From Nocardia carnea (lineage in GTDB: Bacteria > Actinomycetota > Actinomycetes > Mycobacteriales > Mycobacteriaceae): a DNA stretch of 64,000 nucleotides. Of the stretch, positions 25,977 through 34,587 are shown piece after piece; positions within the stretch are counted from its first letter, which is position 1; each line of letters opens with the position of its first letter. Made by a program: the position numbers and the translations under genes. The stretch is from NCBI RefSeq assembly GCF_029869215.1, contig NZ_JARWPM010000209.1, positions 26,273 to 90,272 of the forward strand, read 5' to 3'. The notes under the pieces were generated by a model, which ran no database searches, was not told the DNA's origin, and saw only the letters and a list, made by a program, of their open reading frames with translations.

Positions 25977-26931
25977 GGCCGGCTCCTCCGGTGGGCGCGG
26001 AGGCTTCGGCGATCCCGGACTCGGTGATCACGGCGCGCAGCGCGTCGAGGGTCGCCGGATCCGTCACCGGGAGGAGGGGTTCCCGGACCGCGCCGCCGGG
26101 CTGCCCCAGCAGGTTCATCACGGCCTTCAGCTGTGGAATGGGGGAGGCGTATACACCGCTGTAGTCGGCATTGATGAGCCGTCCGGACAGGGCCCGGTAC
26201 CTGTCCGCCCACACCCGGGCGGTCTCCGCGTCGCGGGCCGCGACCGCGCGGTAGAACGGCACCGCGAAGGGTGCGCCGACTCCGCCGCCGTCGATATTGC
26301 CGTCGCCGCCGAGTTCGAGCAGCGTCGCCAGACCCCGGCGGTGCAGGAAACTCCCGAACACCCGGACCCGGTCCGCGACGGCCTCGACGGTGTCGAGCAT
26401 CGACAGCCAGTCGCCGGTGCTGTCCTTGATCGCCACCACATTGTCGAGGCCGGCCAGCCGGGAGAACAGGCCCGGGATCGTCCCCATGTCCAGGGAGACG
26501 CCGCGCGGCCAGTTGTAGACCATGAACGGCAGCGACGTCGCCGAGGAGACGGTGTCGAAGAACCGCACCGTCTCCTCCGCCGAGGTGTGGACATAGGGGG
26601 GCGGGGTGGCCAGGACTCCGTCGGCTCCCGCGGCCGCGGCATGTACGGCCAGTTCGGCGGACTGCCGCGCGGTGTAGGCACTCACGCCGACGACGACCGG
26701 AAACCGGCCGGCCACCGCCGCGACGGCCACTTCGGCGACCGTTCTCCGTTCGTCACCGGTCTGGCTGAACCACTCGCCGGTACTTCCGTTGACGAGCACA
26801 CCGTCCACCCCCATGCGCGCGTACAACTGCATCAGCTCGGTGAGGGCATCGGTATCGAGGGCACCCGAGCGGGTGAACGGGGTCGGGGCCGCGGGCCAGT
26901 ATCCGGACCACGCGACATCATCGCGATTCAT
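25966..26931 (-). CDS. DapA-family (dihydrodipicolinate synthase/N-acetylneuraminate lyase) lyase or deaminase
   Basis: A 321-residue TIM-barrel Schiff-base enzyme. YWPAAPTPFTRSGALDTDAL opens the chain, GVLVNGSTGEWFSQTGDER is the substrate carboxylate loop (GSTGE), FMVYNWPRG contains the catalytic Tyr, and VAIKDSTGD contains the Schiff-base Lys. Products of this family include pyruvate lyases and dehydratase-deaminases. The ATG at 26931 has GGAAGG upstream. It leads the leftward operon, 54 bp from the LacI-type operator at 26985-27000. The true reaction is not deducible; a dehydration/deamination step after the FAD enzyme is a reasonable guess. Confidence 0.9.
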   Translation of the reverse strand: MNRDDVAWSGYWPAAPTPFTRSGALDTDALTELMQLYARMGVDGVLVNGSTGEWFSQTGDERRTVAEVAVAAVAGRFPVVVGVSAYTARQSAELAVHAAAAGADGVLATPPPYVHTSAEETVRFFDTVSSATSLPFMVYNWPRGVSLDMGTIPGLFSRLAGLDNVVAIKDSTGDWLSMLDTVEAVADRVRVFGSFLHRRGLATLLELGGDGNIDGGGVGAPFAVPFYRAVAARDAETARVWADRYRALSGRLINADYSGVYASPIPQLKAVMNLLGQPGGAVREPLLPVTDPATLDALRAVITESGIAEASAPTGGAGRGD

Positions 26932-26984
26932 GGGCTGCCTTCCGAGCGGGCGGAATTCGAAATTCTGTCGATCCGCGGACATTG

Positions 26985-27000
26985 ATGGGATCGATTGCAT
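26985..27000. promoter_or_regulatory. LacI-family operator, copy 1 (hydantoinase operon promoter)
   Basis: On the minus strand ATGCAATCGATCCCAT, a palindrome with a central CG (ATG, two bases, ATCGAT, two bases, CAT). TTGACG (27025-27030, minus strand) lies 24 bases upstream and can be the -35 box; CAGTCT just before the operator can be the -10. The identical 16-mer occurs at 28231-28246 in the same arrangement, which strongly supports function. Repressor binding would cover +1 of the leftward operon. The site is also 108 bp ahead of the LacI gene. Confidence 0.8.
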
Positions 27001-27107
27001 AGACTGCCGTCGAATACGTCACCCCGTCAAGCCCGGAAACGCAGTCGTAACGCGGACCCTGTCGAATGTGGGTGTCCGGCGGACGGACAGAGAGAAATGG
27101 AGGACCG

Positions 27108-28124
27108 ATGGCGGTCACTTTGGTCGACGTGGCGGTTGCTGCGGGGGTTTCGCGCAGTACCGCGTCGCGGGCGCTGAGCGGATCGCCGTTGATCTCCCCG
27201 CAGACGCGGGCCGCCGTGGAAGCGGCCGCGCGGACGCTCGGTTACCGCCCCAACCGGGCCGCGAGCGCGCTGCGGTCCAACCGCTCCCACCTCCTCGGTC
27301 TGGTGATGAACAACCTGATCAACGCCTCTTTCCACACCATCGCCGAGGTCGTGCACAAGCGGGCGTCGGCCGCCGGGTTCCAGGTGTTGTTGTGCATCAC
27401 CGACGCCGATCCGGCCCGGGAGAACGATGTGCTGGCGATGCTGGGCGAACACGGTGTGGACGGGACCATCGTCATAGGCAGCGGGCGGAGTGCGCCGGCC
27501 TCCAATGCTCTGCTGGGCCAGGGCCGCGCGGTGGTGAATCTCATCCGGTCGGTGCAGGGCAGCAAGGCCTCGACCGTTCTCGCCGACGATGTCGAAGGCG
27601 CCCGGGACGCGACAGCGCATCTGCTGGCGCTCGGGCATCGGCGCATCGGATACATCGGCGGAACGGCCGAGGCGACGTCGGGCCGCGAACGGTTCGCGGG
27701 CTACCGGTCGGCGTTGGCGGACGCCGGGATCGCGGTGGACGACGCGATCGTGCGCAAGGGGCCGTTCACCACGGAATTCGGTGCCGAAGCGGTGAACTCC
27801 CTGCTCGACAGCGGCGAAGCGATCACCGCTCTCTACGCGGCCAACCACGAAGCCGTCTTCGGCATCCTGCCCACCCTGGTGAGCCGCGGTGTCTCCGTTC
27901 CCGGCGAACTGTCGCTGATCTGCCATGAGGATATGCCGTGGCTGGCGCTGTGGCAGCCGGCGATCACCGTGGTCGACAACGGCGCGGCACAGCTGGCCAA
28001 CCTGGCGATGGACCTGCTGTTCCAGCAGATCAACGAGGCCGCCGCGCCGGACGGGCGAACGTACCGGATCGGCGCCCGGCTGGTGGAGCGCGCGTCCTGC
28101 CGCGCCGTGGGGAACGGCCGGTGA
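27108..28124 (+). CDS. LacI-family transcriptional repressor
   Basis: A 338-residue regulator. The helix-turn-helix (TLVDVAVAAGVSRSTASRAL, then GYRPNRAASALRS hinge helix) is N-terminal. A periplasmic-binding-like effector domain follows (HLLGLVMNNLINASFHTIAE, DVEGARDATAHLLALGHRRI, CHEDMPWLALWQPAITVVD). GGAGGA precedes the ATG at 27108. It lies between the hydantoinase operon and the amino-acid ABC operon. Both have the same palindromic 16-mer in their promoters, so it is the evident local repressor. The inducer is probably the imported compound. Confidence 0.93.
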   Translation: MAVTLVDVAVAAGVSRSTASRALSGSPLISPQTRAAVEAAARTLGYRPNRAASALRSNRSHLLGLVMNNLINASFHTIAEVVHKRASAAGFQVLLCITDADPARENDVLAMLGEHGVDGTIVIGSGRSAPASNALLGQGRAVVNLIRSVQGSKASTVLADDVEGARDATAHLLALGHRRIGYIGGTAEATSGRERFAGYRSALADAGIAVDDAIVRKGPFTTEFGAEAVNSLLDSGEAITALYAANHEAVFGILPTLVSRGVSVPGELSLICHEDMPWLALWQPAITVVDNGAAQLANLAMDLLFQQINEAAAPDGRTYRIGARLVERASCRAVGNGR

Positions 28125-28230
28125 ATACGTGCGTGCGCCGGGCATTCCCGGCTCCCTCGTTAACAGTTGATTCGTCGCGTGTCGGCCGTGTTAACGGCAT
28201 TGACGGCCCTCGGTCGTTCTGCGACTCTTT

Positions 28231-28246
28231 ATGCAATCGATCCCAT
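28231..28246. promoter_or_regulatory. LacI-family operator, copy 2 (amino-acid ABC operon promoter)
   Basis: ATGCAATCGATCCCAT on the plus strand, identical to copy 1. TTGACG (28200-28205) lies 25 bases upstream, and GACTCT is a possible -10. The gene start at 28322 is 75 bp downstream. Same promoter-operator spacing as copy 1 within one base, so both operons should respond to the same repressor. Two GTTAAC hexamers at 28159 and 28190 lie just upstream and may be a further control element. Confidence 0.8.
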
Positions 28247-28321
28247 GGAGGGTCGGAAGATTTCCCGGGGCATATTCGCCCGATCGCTGCCGCGGAGCAG
28301 TCGATATCGAAAGGTTCGTCA

Positions 28322-29182
28322 ATGCGCAATATCATCGGAATCGCCGCTGCCGTGGTCGTGGCCGCCGGTCTCACCGGGTGTAGTTCGGCGGCGGACGAGA
28401 ATGCCGCCCCGGCGGGCTGCACTCCGGCGCTCGGTGCCGCCGACCTCGCGAAGGAGGGCACCTTGACGATCGCTACCAATGCGACCCTCCCGCCCATGCA
28501 ATATGTCGACGCCGACGGCGAGGTGATCGGAATGCGGATCGACCTGGGCCGCGAAATCGCGAAGCGACTGTGCCTGGCAACCGAATTCGTCAATATCGAA
28601 TTCGAGGCGCAGATCCCCGGCGTGCAGAGCGGCCGCTGGGACATGATCGACACCGGCATGTTCTACACCCCGGCGCGCGCCGAAACCATCGATCTGGTGC
28701 CCTATGAGGTTCAGGCGGTATCCATCTCCGTGCCCGCGGGAAACCCGGAGTCGATCTCGACCGTCGACGATCTGGCCGGTAAGACCATCGGGGTCGAAGC
28801 CCCCGGATACGAGTTCGACACCCTCACCGCCCTCGCGGAAGAGTTCGCCGCCGCGGGCAAGCCACCGCTGAATGTCCAGACCTTCAAAACCAATGCCGAT
28901 GCGTACCAAGCGCTTTCGGCGGGCCAGATCGACGGTACCTCGATCGTCGAATCGGTGACCTCTTTCTATCAGAAGGACGGCCGCTTCGAGACCGCCGTCG
29001 GCGGGATCAACGAGGCGCCGCTCGCGATGGGTTTCGCCAAGGGAAGCAAAGCGGCCACGGAGGTCGCCCGGGTGCTGTCGGAGATGCGCAGTGACGGCTT
29101 CCTGCCGGACCTCTTCGAGCAGTACGGCGTCGAGGCGTACGACGGTGATATCGCCGTGAGCACCGGACCGCTCGAGAGCTGA
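28322..29182 (+). CDS. Polar amino-acid-type ABC transporter substrate-binding lipoprotein
   Basis: A 286-residue solute-binding protein of family 3. Signal peptide with lipobox LTGC (Cys20). The mature domain shows GTLTIATNATLPPMQYVDAD and GEVIGMRIDLGREIAKRLCL, PGVQSGRWDMIDTGMFYTPA and DDLAGKTIGVEAPGYEF, all typical of His/Gln/opine binding proteins. It begins the rightward operon with one permease and one ATPase. Control by the LacI operator 75 bp upstream ties uptake to the hydantoinase operon, so the ligand is probably an amino-acid-like heterocycle or carbamoyl/betaine-type compound. Confidence 0.92.
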   Translation: MRNIIGIAAAVVVAAGLTGCSSAADENAAPAGCTPALGAADLAKEGTLTIATNATLPPMQYVDADGEVIGMRIDLGREIAKRLCLATEFVNIEFEAQIPGVQSGRWDMIDTGMFYTPARAETIDLVPYEVQAVSISVPAGNPESISTVDDLAGKTIGVEAPGYEFDTLTALAEEFAAAGKPPLNVQTFKTNADAYQALSAGQIDGTSIVESVTSFYQKDGRFETAVGGINEAPLAMGFAKGSKAATEVARVLSEMRSDGFLPDLFEQYGVEAYDGDIAVSTGPLES

Positions 29183-29210
29183 TCGCGCGAACTAGTCGAA
29201 AGGCATCCCC

Positions 29211-29951
29211 ATGTGGTCCTGGGACGCATTCTTTTCCATCCTCACGAGTGACCAGCTGCTGGAAGGGGCCTGGGTCACGATCTGGCTCACCGTGGTCAGC
29301 ATGGTGCTGGGCCTGGCGCTGGCCATTGTGGTCGCGGCCGCGCGCTCGTCGAAATTCCTGCCGCTGCGGGCAGTATCCGGTTTCTACGTATGGCTGATGC
29401 GCGGGACCCCGCTGCTGGTGCAGCTGGTGATCATCTATACGGGATTACCGCAGGTCGGCATCAAGCTGGGTGTTATCCAGGCGGCGCTGCTCGGGCTGGT
29501 GCTCAACGAAGCGGCGTACCTGTCCGAGATCGTCCGGTCGGGACTGCTCGCGGTCCCCGCCGGGCAAACCGAGGCCGCCCGGGCCCTGGGAATGTCACCC
29601 GCCAAGGTCTTCCGGGTCGTGGTTCTCCCGCAAGCGCTGCGCGTGATGATCCCGCCCCTCGGTAACAGCTTCAACGGCCTGCTGAAAACCACGACACTCG
29701 TCTCGGTGATCTCGGTACAGGAACTTCTGCGCCGGACACAATTCCTGGTGCAGGTGAATTTCCGGGTACTCGAGGGACTCTGCGCGGCCGCGCTCTACTT
29801 CCTGGTGCTCACCACCCTGTGGGGATTGATCCAGCGCATGCTCGAAGCGCGGGCCGGCCGCGGCTACGACCGGAACTACCGCCGCAAGGGCGGACAGGCG
29901 ACGAAAGTCCTGGAGGACAGTGCGATGGAAGCGGAGGCCGTGAACCGATGA
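29211..29951 (+). CDS. Polar amino-acid-type ABC transporter permease
   Basis: A 246-residue inner-membrane subunit with about five helices and the HisM/GlnP signature: [18 protein letters not shown] segment ([20 protein letters not shown]), [20 protein letters not shown], and the ATPase-contact loop [26 protein letters not shown] lies upstream of the ATG. Only one permease gene is present, so it presumably works as a homodimer. The stop overlaps the ATPase start (ATGA). Confidence 0.93.
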   Translation: MWSWDAFFSILTSDQLLEGAWVTIWLTVVSMVLGLALAIVVAAARSSKFLPLRAVSGFYVWLMRGTPLLVQLVIIYTGLPQVGIKLGVIQAALLGLVLNEAAYLSEIVRSGLLAVPAGQTEAARALGMSPAKVFRVVVLPQALRVMIPPLGNSFNGLLKTTTLVSVISVQELLRRTQFLVQVNFRVLEGLCAAALYFLVLTTLWGLIQRMLEARAGRGYDRNYRRKGGQATKVLEDSAMEAEAVNR

Positions 29952-30727
29952 CGACCGCGATACCACAGGCCACGGCGATGATCGAGGTCCGGAATCTGAC
30001 CAAGGCCTTCAACGATCTCGTCGTCCTCGACGATATCGACTTCTCGGTCGCGAAAGGTGAGGTCGTCCTGTTGCTGGGTCCGTCGGGCAGCGGGAAGAGC
30101 ACACTGCTGCGCACCCTGAACTGCCTCGAGACGATCGATGCCGGCACCGTCCGGGTATGTGGCGAAATAATGGGTTTCGCCGATGACGGTAGGCGAACGC
30201 CTTTATCGGAAGCGCAGATCGCGAAACAACGCCACCACACGGGGATGGTGTTCCAGAATTTCAATCTCTTCCCGATGATGACGGCGCTCGACAATATCGC
30301 GTCGGGTCCACGGCATGTGCGCGGAACGCGGGTGGAGGACGCCCGGCGCCAGGCGCGGGAACTGCTCGAGCTGGTCGGGCTCGGCGACAAGGGCGAGAAC
30401 TACCCGTCGCAGCTGTCCGGCGGCCAGCAGCAGCGGGTCGCCATCGCCCGGGCGCTGGCGATGAAACCGGAGGTCATGCTGTTCGATGAACCCACCTCCG
30501 CGCTGGACCCCGAAATGGTCAACGAGGTCCTCGACGTCATGCTGCGGCTGCGCGACGAGGGGATGACGATGGTGGTGGTGAGCCACGAAATGGGCTTCGC
30601 GAAAGCCGCCGCCGATCGAGTGGTGTTCATGAGCGACGGCAAGATCGTCGAGGACGCCCCGCCGCAGCAGTTCTTCGACGACCCCCGGCACCCGCGAACC
30701 CGGCAGTTCCTGAGCCGGATTCTGTGA
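29948..30727 (+). CDS. Polar amino-acid-type ABC transporter ATPase
   Basis: A 259-residue nucleotide-binding subunit of the HisP/GlnQ group. Walker A is GPSGSGKST, the Q-loop is [18 protein letters not shown], the signature is [15 protein letters not shown], Walker B is [16 protein letters not shown], and the H-loop is [15 protein letters not shown]. An extra stretch with [17 protein letters not shown] between Walker A and the Q-loop is normal for this group. Its ATG overlaps the permease stop. It closes the three-gene importer operon; an inverted repeat at 30772-30790 lies 45 bp beyond. Confidence 0.95.
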   Translation: MTTAIPQATAMIEVRNLTKAFNDLVVLDDIDFSVAKGEVVLLLGPSGSGKSTLLRTLNCLETIDAGTVRVCGEIMGFADDGRRTPLSEAQIAKQRHHTGMVFQNFNLFPMMTALDNIASGPRHVRGTRVEDARRQARELLELVGLGDKGENYPSQLSGGQQQRVAIARALAMKPEVMLFDEPTSALDPEMVNEVLDVMLRLRDEGMTMVVVSHEMGFAKAAADRVVFMSDGKIVEDAPPQQFFDDPRHPRTRQFLSRIL

Positions 30728-30771
30728 CCCCGGCCGACGCGCCGATCCGGGTGTTCCGGAGCGTACGACAC

Positions 30772-30790
30772 GATCCGCGGATTGCGGATC
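30772..30790. terminator. Inverted repeat after the amino-acid ABC operon
   Basis: GATCCGC, GGATT, GCGGATC: exact 7-bp stem with a 5-base loop, 45 bp beyond the ATPase stop. No T-run follows, which is common in high-GC actinobacterial terminators. It could instead be an operator for the SRPBCC gene that starts at 30862. Confidence 0.4.
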
Positions 30791-30861
30791 CCGCGAGTGG
30801 GTAGGCCGGGGCAGAAGCGGATCGAGCAGGTGCGTGTCGATCGTTCGAAGGGAGCCGGCCC

Positions 30862-31377
30862 GTGCAGTACCTCGACAAGGCGAAACACGAACTGGCCGCA
30901 CTCGCGGGCAGAGCACTGGGCGCGGCGAGCGGCGGCAGCGCAAGCCAGGCCCTGACGGTGAAATGTTCGCGGGCGTCGGCGGAACAATTCTGGCGCCGCC
31001 CAGAGCAGCTGTCGCAGGTCTTCGGTGGATTGGCCGAAGTGCGGCCGACCGCGGCGGACCGCTACGAGTGGGCGGTCCGGCCACCCGGTGCCGAGGCCGT
31101 CACCTGGGAGAGCGTGCTCGTCGCCGCGGACGACGGGCTGCGGTTCGTCGACCCGGACGATCCCGACCTGGTGCAGCTGGAACTCGCGTTCGCCGACGCG
31201 CCCCAGGGTGCGGGGACCGAGATGCGGATCTCGGGCCGGGCGCCGCTGCCGGAGCAGCTCACCGGTGCGGCGCTGTTCACGGTGCTCTACCGGGCGCGTG
31301 CGTTGCTGCAAACCGGTGAGATACCCACGCTCGAGCACAACCCGAGCGCCCGTAGCCGGCCGGCCGAGGAGGCATGA
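30862..31377 (+). CDS. SRPBCC-family protein
   Basis: A 171-residue START/SRPBCC-fold protein: LTVKCSRASAEQFWRRPEQL and SQVFGGLAEVRPTAADRYEW form the first strands and helix. DLVQLELAFADAPQGAGTEM follows, and the long C-terminal helix is LTGAALFTVLYRARALLQTG. Proteins of this kind bind hydrophobic small molecules and are often paired with an alcohol dehydrogenase, as here, where its stop overlaps the next start by four bases. GTG 30862 has GAAGGGAG upstream. The ligand is unknown. Confidence 0.82.
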   Translation: MQYLDKAKHELAALAGRALGAASGGSASQALTVKCSRASAEQFWRRPEQLSQVFGGLAEVRPTAADRYEWAVRPPGAEAVTWESVLVAADDGLRFVDPDDPDLVQLELAFADAPQGAGTEMRISGRAPLPEQLTGAALFTVLYRARALLQTGEIPTLEHNPSARSRPAEEA

Positions 31378-32546
31378 TGCGCGCACTGTGCTGGAACGGC
31401 GTGAACGATCTCGCCGTGGAAACCGTCCCCGACCCGGTACCGGTGAACCCGCACGATGTGATCGTCCGGGTCGGGCTGACCACCACCTGCGGCTCGGACC
31501 TGCACTTCATCGACGGCTACCTGCCCGGTATGCGGGAAGGGGACGTGTTCGGGCACGAGTTCATGGGGGAGGTCGTCGAGACCGGCCCGGAGGTCACCGC
31601 GACGAAGGTGGGCGCGCGGGTGGTGGTGCCCTCGTTCATCGGCTGCGGCTCCTGCCACTACTGCGAGCGCGACCTGTATTCGGTGTGCGACACCACCAAC
31701 CCCAACGCCGCACTCCAGCAGCCCGTCTTCGGGTATCCGACCGGTGGTATCTACGGCTACACCCACCCGTTCGGTGGTTACCAGGGTTCGCACGCGACCT
31801 ACATCCGCGTGCCGTTCGGTGACGTCAACTGTTTCACGATCCCGGAGGGCATCACCGACGAACAGGCCTTGTTCTGCTCCGATGCGGTACCCACCGGGCT
31901 GATGGGCGCGGATTTCTGCGATATCTCCCCCGGGGACACCGTGGCGGTGTGGGGCAGCGGGGGCGTGGGTCTGATGGCGGCGCATACCGCCCGGCTGCTC
32001 GGTGCGGACCGGGTCGTCGTCATCGATCGGATTCCCGAACGGCTGGACCTGGCGCGGGAGCGGTTCGATGCCGTCACGATCGACTACACGAAGGTCGACA
32101 GCGTGCCGGAGGTGCTGCGGGAGCTCACCGGTGGCCGGGGCCCGGACGCGTGTATCGACGCGGTCGGCATGGAGGGGCACGGCACCGGCCTGCAGCAGGC
32201 CTACGACCGGGTCAAACAGCTCCTTCGGCTGGAGACCGACCGGGCCACGTCGTTACGCGAGGCCGTCCTGGCCTGCGGGAAGGGCGGGGTGGTCGCCGTG
32301 CTCGGCATCTACGGGCTCACCGATAAGTTCCCGATGGGCGTGATCACCAACAAGAGCCTCACGCTTCGCACGGCCCAGCAACACGGGCAGCGGTACATGC
32401 CGCGCATGTTCGACTACATCCAGCAGGGCGATCTGGATCCGTCCTATCTGATCACCCATGACCTCCCGCTCGAGGACGCCGTACGCGGCTACGAGTTGTT
32501 CAAGACGAAAGAGCAGGGCTGTATCCGAGCGGTGTTCCGCCCGTGA
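31374..32546 (+). CDS. Zinc-dependent alcohol dehydrogenase (MDR family)
   Basis: A 390-residue medium-chain dehydrogenase. Catalytic zinc site: CGSDLHFIDGYLPG and GHEFMGEVV. Structural zinc site: GCGSCHYCERDLYSVC, with four Cys. NAD Rossmann motif: VAVWGSGGVGLMAAHTARL. The long central insert (CDTTNPNAALQQPVFGYPTG) and the overall length fit the glutathione-independent formaldehyde-dehydrogenase-like/threonine-dehydrogenase-like branch. It is coupled to the SRPBCC gene by ATGA. Likely substrate is a small alcohol or aldehyde adduct; it cannot be fixed from the sequence. Confidence 0.93.
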   Translation: MMRALCWNGVNDLAVETVPDPVPVNPHDVIVRVGLTTTCGSDLHFIDGYLPGMREGDVFGHEFMGEVVETGPEVTATKVGARVVVPSFIGCGSCHYCERDLYSVCDTTNPNAALQQPVFGYPTGGIYGYTHPFGGYQGSHATYIRVPFGDVNCFTIPEGITDEQALFCSDAVPTGLMGADFCDISPGDTVAVWGSGGVGLMAAHTARLLGADRVVVIDRIPERLDLARERFDAVTIDYTKVDSVPEVLRELTGGRGPDACIDAVGMEGHGTGLQQAYDRVKQLLRLETDRATSLREAVLACGKGGVVAVLGIYGLTDKFPMGVITNKSLTLRTAQQHGQRYMPRMFDYIQQGDLDPSYLITHDLPLEDAVRGYELFKTKEQGCIRAVFRP

Positions 32547-32586
32547 CCGGCCGCAGCGGCGGATCGCCCGTGGACCACGGCCCGGT

Positions 32587-33681
32587 ATGAAGGTGGTCGT
32601 CACCGGTGCGAGCGGCAATGTGGGCACCGCATTGCTGCGCGCGATGAGCCGGGAGGACCGGGCTGTCGTCGGTATCGCTCGCCGCCCGCCGCCCAGCCGG
32701 GAACCGTATGGCCGCGCGCGATGGCTCGTATGCGATATCGGCGAGCCCGGAGCGCTCGCTGTTCTCACGAATGTGTTCACCGGCGCCGACGCGGTCGTCC
32801 ATCTGGCCTGGGCGATCCATCCGCACCGGACGGATCCGCCGATGAGCCGTACGAATACCGTCGGCAGCGCGCATGTCCTGCGGGCCGCGGCCGCCGCGGG
32901 CGTGCCGCATATCGTGTGCGCGTCCTCGGTGGCCGCGTACACGCCCGCCCCGCGCTGGACCAGGGTCGACGAGCACTGGCCGCGCACGGGGCTGCCCGGC
33001 AGCGCCTACAGCCGGGGCAAAGCGATGCTGGAGGCGCAACTCGATGCGTTCGAACTCGCGCACCCGGCGACGCGGGTCGCCCGTATCCGGCCGTGTGCCG
33101 TCGTGCAGGGCGACGCGGCCGCCGAGCTGAACGACTGGTTGTTCGGTCCTTGGCTGCCCCGTTCGGTGATCGGCCGCCCCTGGGCGCCCGTCCCACTGTG
33201 GAAAGAGCTGCGTTTACAGCTCGTCCACGCCGACGACGTGGCGGCGGCGATCGAGGCGATCCTCCGGCGCCGTGCCGTGGGCGCGTTCAACCTGGCCGCG
33301 GAACCCGTCCTGCCGGCACGCACGCTGGCATCGGCCTTCGGCGGTTTCCGGATCCCCGTCTCGCGCGCCCTGCTGGCCGCGGGCGCCGGAATGACCTGGC
33401 GACTGGGCGTGCAGCCGCTGCATCCGGCGTGGCTCCGCCTGGCCGACCGCGCCTGCCTCGTAGACGCCGGCAAAGCCGCACGCGATCTCGGGTGGGTGCC
33501 GCGAATCGACGCCGTCACCGCCGCCGGAGAGCTGGCGGCGATGATGGGTGCTCGCCGGCCCGGGCCCAGTGCGCCGCTCGCTCCGGTACCCGTCCGTTTC
33601 CGACTCGGACGCCCGACGCATCAGAGCCAGCAGCCACCGGCGACGGACACCGCCCCCGCGGCTACCGGGCCGGTCCCATAG
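32587..33681 (+). CDS. NAD-dependent epimerase/dehydratase (extended SDR)
   Basis: A 364-residue Rossmann protein. MKVVVTGASGNVGTALLRA is the NAD motif, and the active site pair is seen as HIVCASSVAAYTPAPR with YSRGK (Tyr and Lys) near residue 140. LRLQLVHADDVAAAIEAIL is usual for extended SDRs. ATG 32587 follows the alcohol dehydrogenase by 40 bp on the same strand. The C-terminal ~40 residues are Pro-rich and probably disordered. The exact reaction (sugar epimerase, reductase or binding protein) is open. Confidence 0.86.
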   Translation: MKVVVTGASGNVGTALLRAMSREDRAVVGIARRPPPSREPYGRARWLVCDIGEPGALAVLTNVFTGADAVVHLAWAIHPHRTDPPMSRTNTVGSAHVLRAAAAAGVPHIVCASSVAAYTPAPRWTRVDEHWPRTGLPGSAYSRGKAMLEAQLDAFELAHPATRVARIRPCAVVQGDAAAELNDWLFGPWLPRSVIGRPWAPVPLWKELRLQLVHADDVAAAIEAILRRRAVGAFNLAAEPVLPARTLASAFGGFRIPVSRALLAAGAGMTWRLGVQPLHPAWLRLADRACLVDAGKAARDLGWVPRIDAVTAAGELAAMMGARRPGPSAPLAPVPVRFRLGRPTHQSQQPPATDTAPAATGPVP

Positions 33682-33686
33682 CGCAC

Positions 33687-34142
33687 TCAGCCAGGGGTAC
33701 GGGAAGACCGGCCGACGGCCAGCGCCTCGAGGCGCCGCAGCGATTCTTTGTTCCGCGGGACCAGCAACAGGTCCTGCGCGGCGGACGGTAACAGGCGTCC
33801 GGGGCCCTTGCTGATCTGCTCGGTCATGCGTACTTCGGTGAGGTCGGGTTGCAGTTCGACCAGGTCCAGGCGGATATCGGCTGTTCCGGCGGGCCACAGC
33901 CGGGCCACCAGTTCGAGCCGATGCGGTGGGTCCACCGCGCGGACCTCCGTGGTGTCCTGCCGGGTCAGTGGCCAACCGCCGACGCTGTGGTGGATCCGCG
34001 TGCCGACCTCCGGCCATCCCGCGTCGACGTCGCGTATATGGGTGGCTCCGACGACCCACAGCCCGTACAGCCAGCCGTCGGCGAGGGTCGCGAAAACGTC
34101 CTCGGCGGGCAAGGGAATGCGCACACTCGGTTCAGCAGGCAT
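33687..34142 (-). CDS. SRPBCC-family protein
   Basis: A 151-residue START-fold protein unrelated in detail to the one at 30862. The start is SVRIPLPAEDVFATLADGWL, then VVGATHIRDVDAGWPEVGTR and a C-terminal helix ending AVGRSSRTPG. GGAGGAGCG precedes ATG 34142. It converges on the epimerase gene with only 5 bp between the stops. Such proteins are commonly annotated as polyketide cyclase/dehydratase-like. No partner gene is coupled to it; the DNA upstream holds tandem repeats rather than a gene. Confidence 0.85.
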   Translation of the reverse strand: MPAEPSVRIPLPAEDVFATLADGWLYGLWVVGATHIRDVDAGWPEVGTRIHHSVGGWPLTRQDTTEVRAVDPPHRLELVARLWPAGTADIRLDLVELQPDLTEVRMTEQISKGPGRLLPSAAQDLLLVPRNKESLRRLEALAVGRSSRTPG

Positions 34143-34269
34143 CGCTCCTCCGATCGTCCGGGCCGTCGGCCATCTCGACCCGGACACGGTCACCGCACCC
34201 GGGCCGCAGCCGTCAGCGCGGTACCCCCGCTCCGCTCCCGCAAACGTGCCACCACCACGGACCCGCCCG

Positions 34270-34378
34270 GACGAGTGCGCTGCGGGGCGGGGACGAGTGC
34301 GCCGCGGGAGCCGGACGAGTACGTCGCGGAAGCCGCACACTACGCTCCGGAATCCGGACACTGCGCCGCGGGTTTCCG
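34270..34378. repeat. Five-unit 22-bp degenerate tandem repeat
   Basis: Units begin at 34270, 34292, 34314, 34336 and 34357, with the pattern GACGAGTGCGCYGCGGG plus a CCG end. Units 2 and 3 differ at few positions; units 4 and 5 are more worn (unit 4 is 21 bp). It lies in the 445-bp gap between two leftward genes. Because the period is not a multiple of three it is not a protein repeat. It is not CRISPR-like, having no spacers. Confidence 0.75.
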
Positions 34379-34499
34379 GCGCCGGTGCGGCCCGGCTGCG
34401 GAACGACCCGGCGCCGAAACCGTGCTGCTCGACGTCGACGGCGCATATCGACGTCGACGTGCGTCGTCGACCGGCGCGGCACCGGTGTCGGCCGCCCAC

Positions 34500-34556
34500 T
34501 TCGGATCCGCAGCGTAGGCCGCCGCAGTTCCGGATCCGCAGCGCCGGCCGCGGCAG
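34500..34556. repeat. Two-unit 28/29-bp tandem repeat
   Basis: TTCGGATCCGCAGCG with its tail at 34500-34527 is repeated at 34528-34556, followed by a partial third unit (TTCCGG). It ends 32 bp downstream of the XRE-TetR gene, on its 3' side. Between this and the 22-bp array lie GTCGAC-rich stretches with local symmetry (34430-34475). I see no coding region here. Confidence 0.65.
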
Positions 34557-34587
34557 TTCCGGAAGCTGGACCGTGGCTGTGCCGGGA

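Noticed and set aside
28125..28230. GTTAAC pair as a separate phage or plasmid attachment or replication signal
   Set aside because: Two hexamers 31 bp apart are too short for such a claim; at most they extend the promoter control region.
34270..34378. CRISPR array
   Set aside because: Units are contiguous and degenerate with no spacers, and no cas gene is present.
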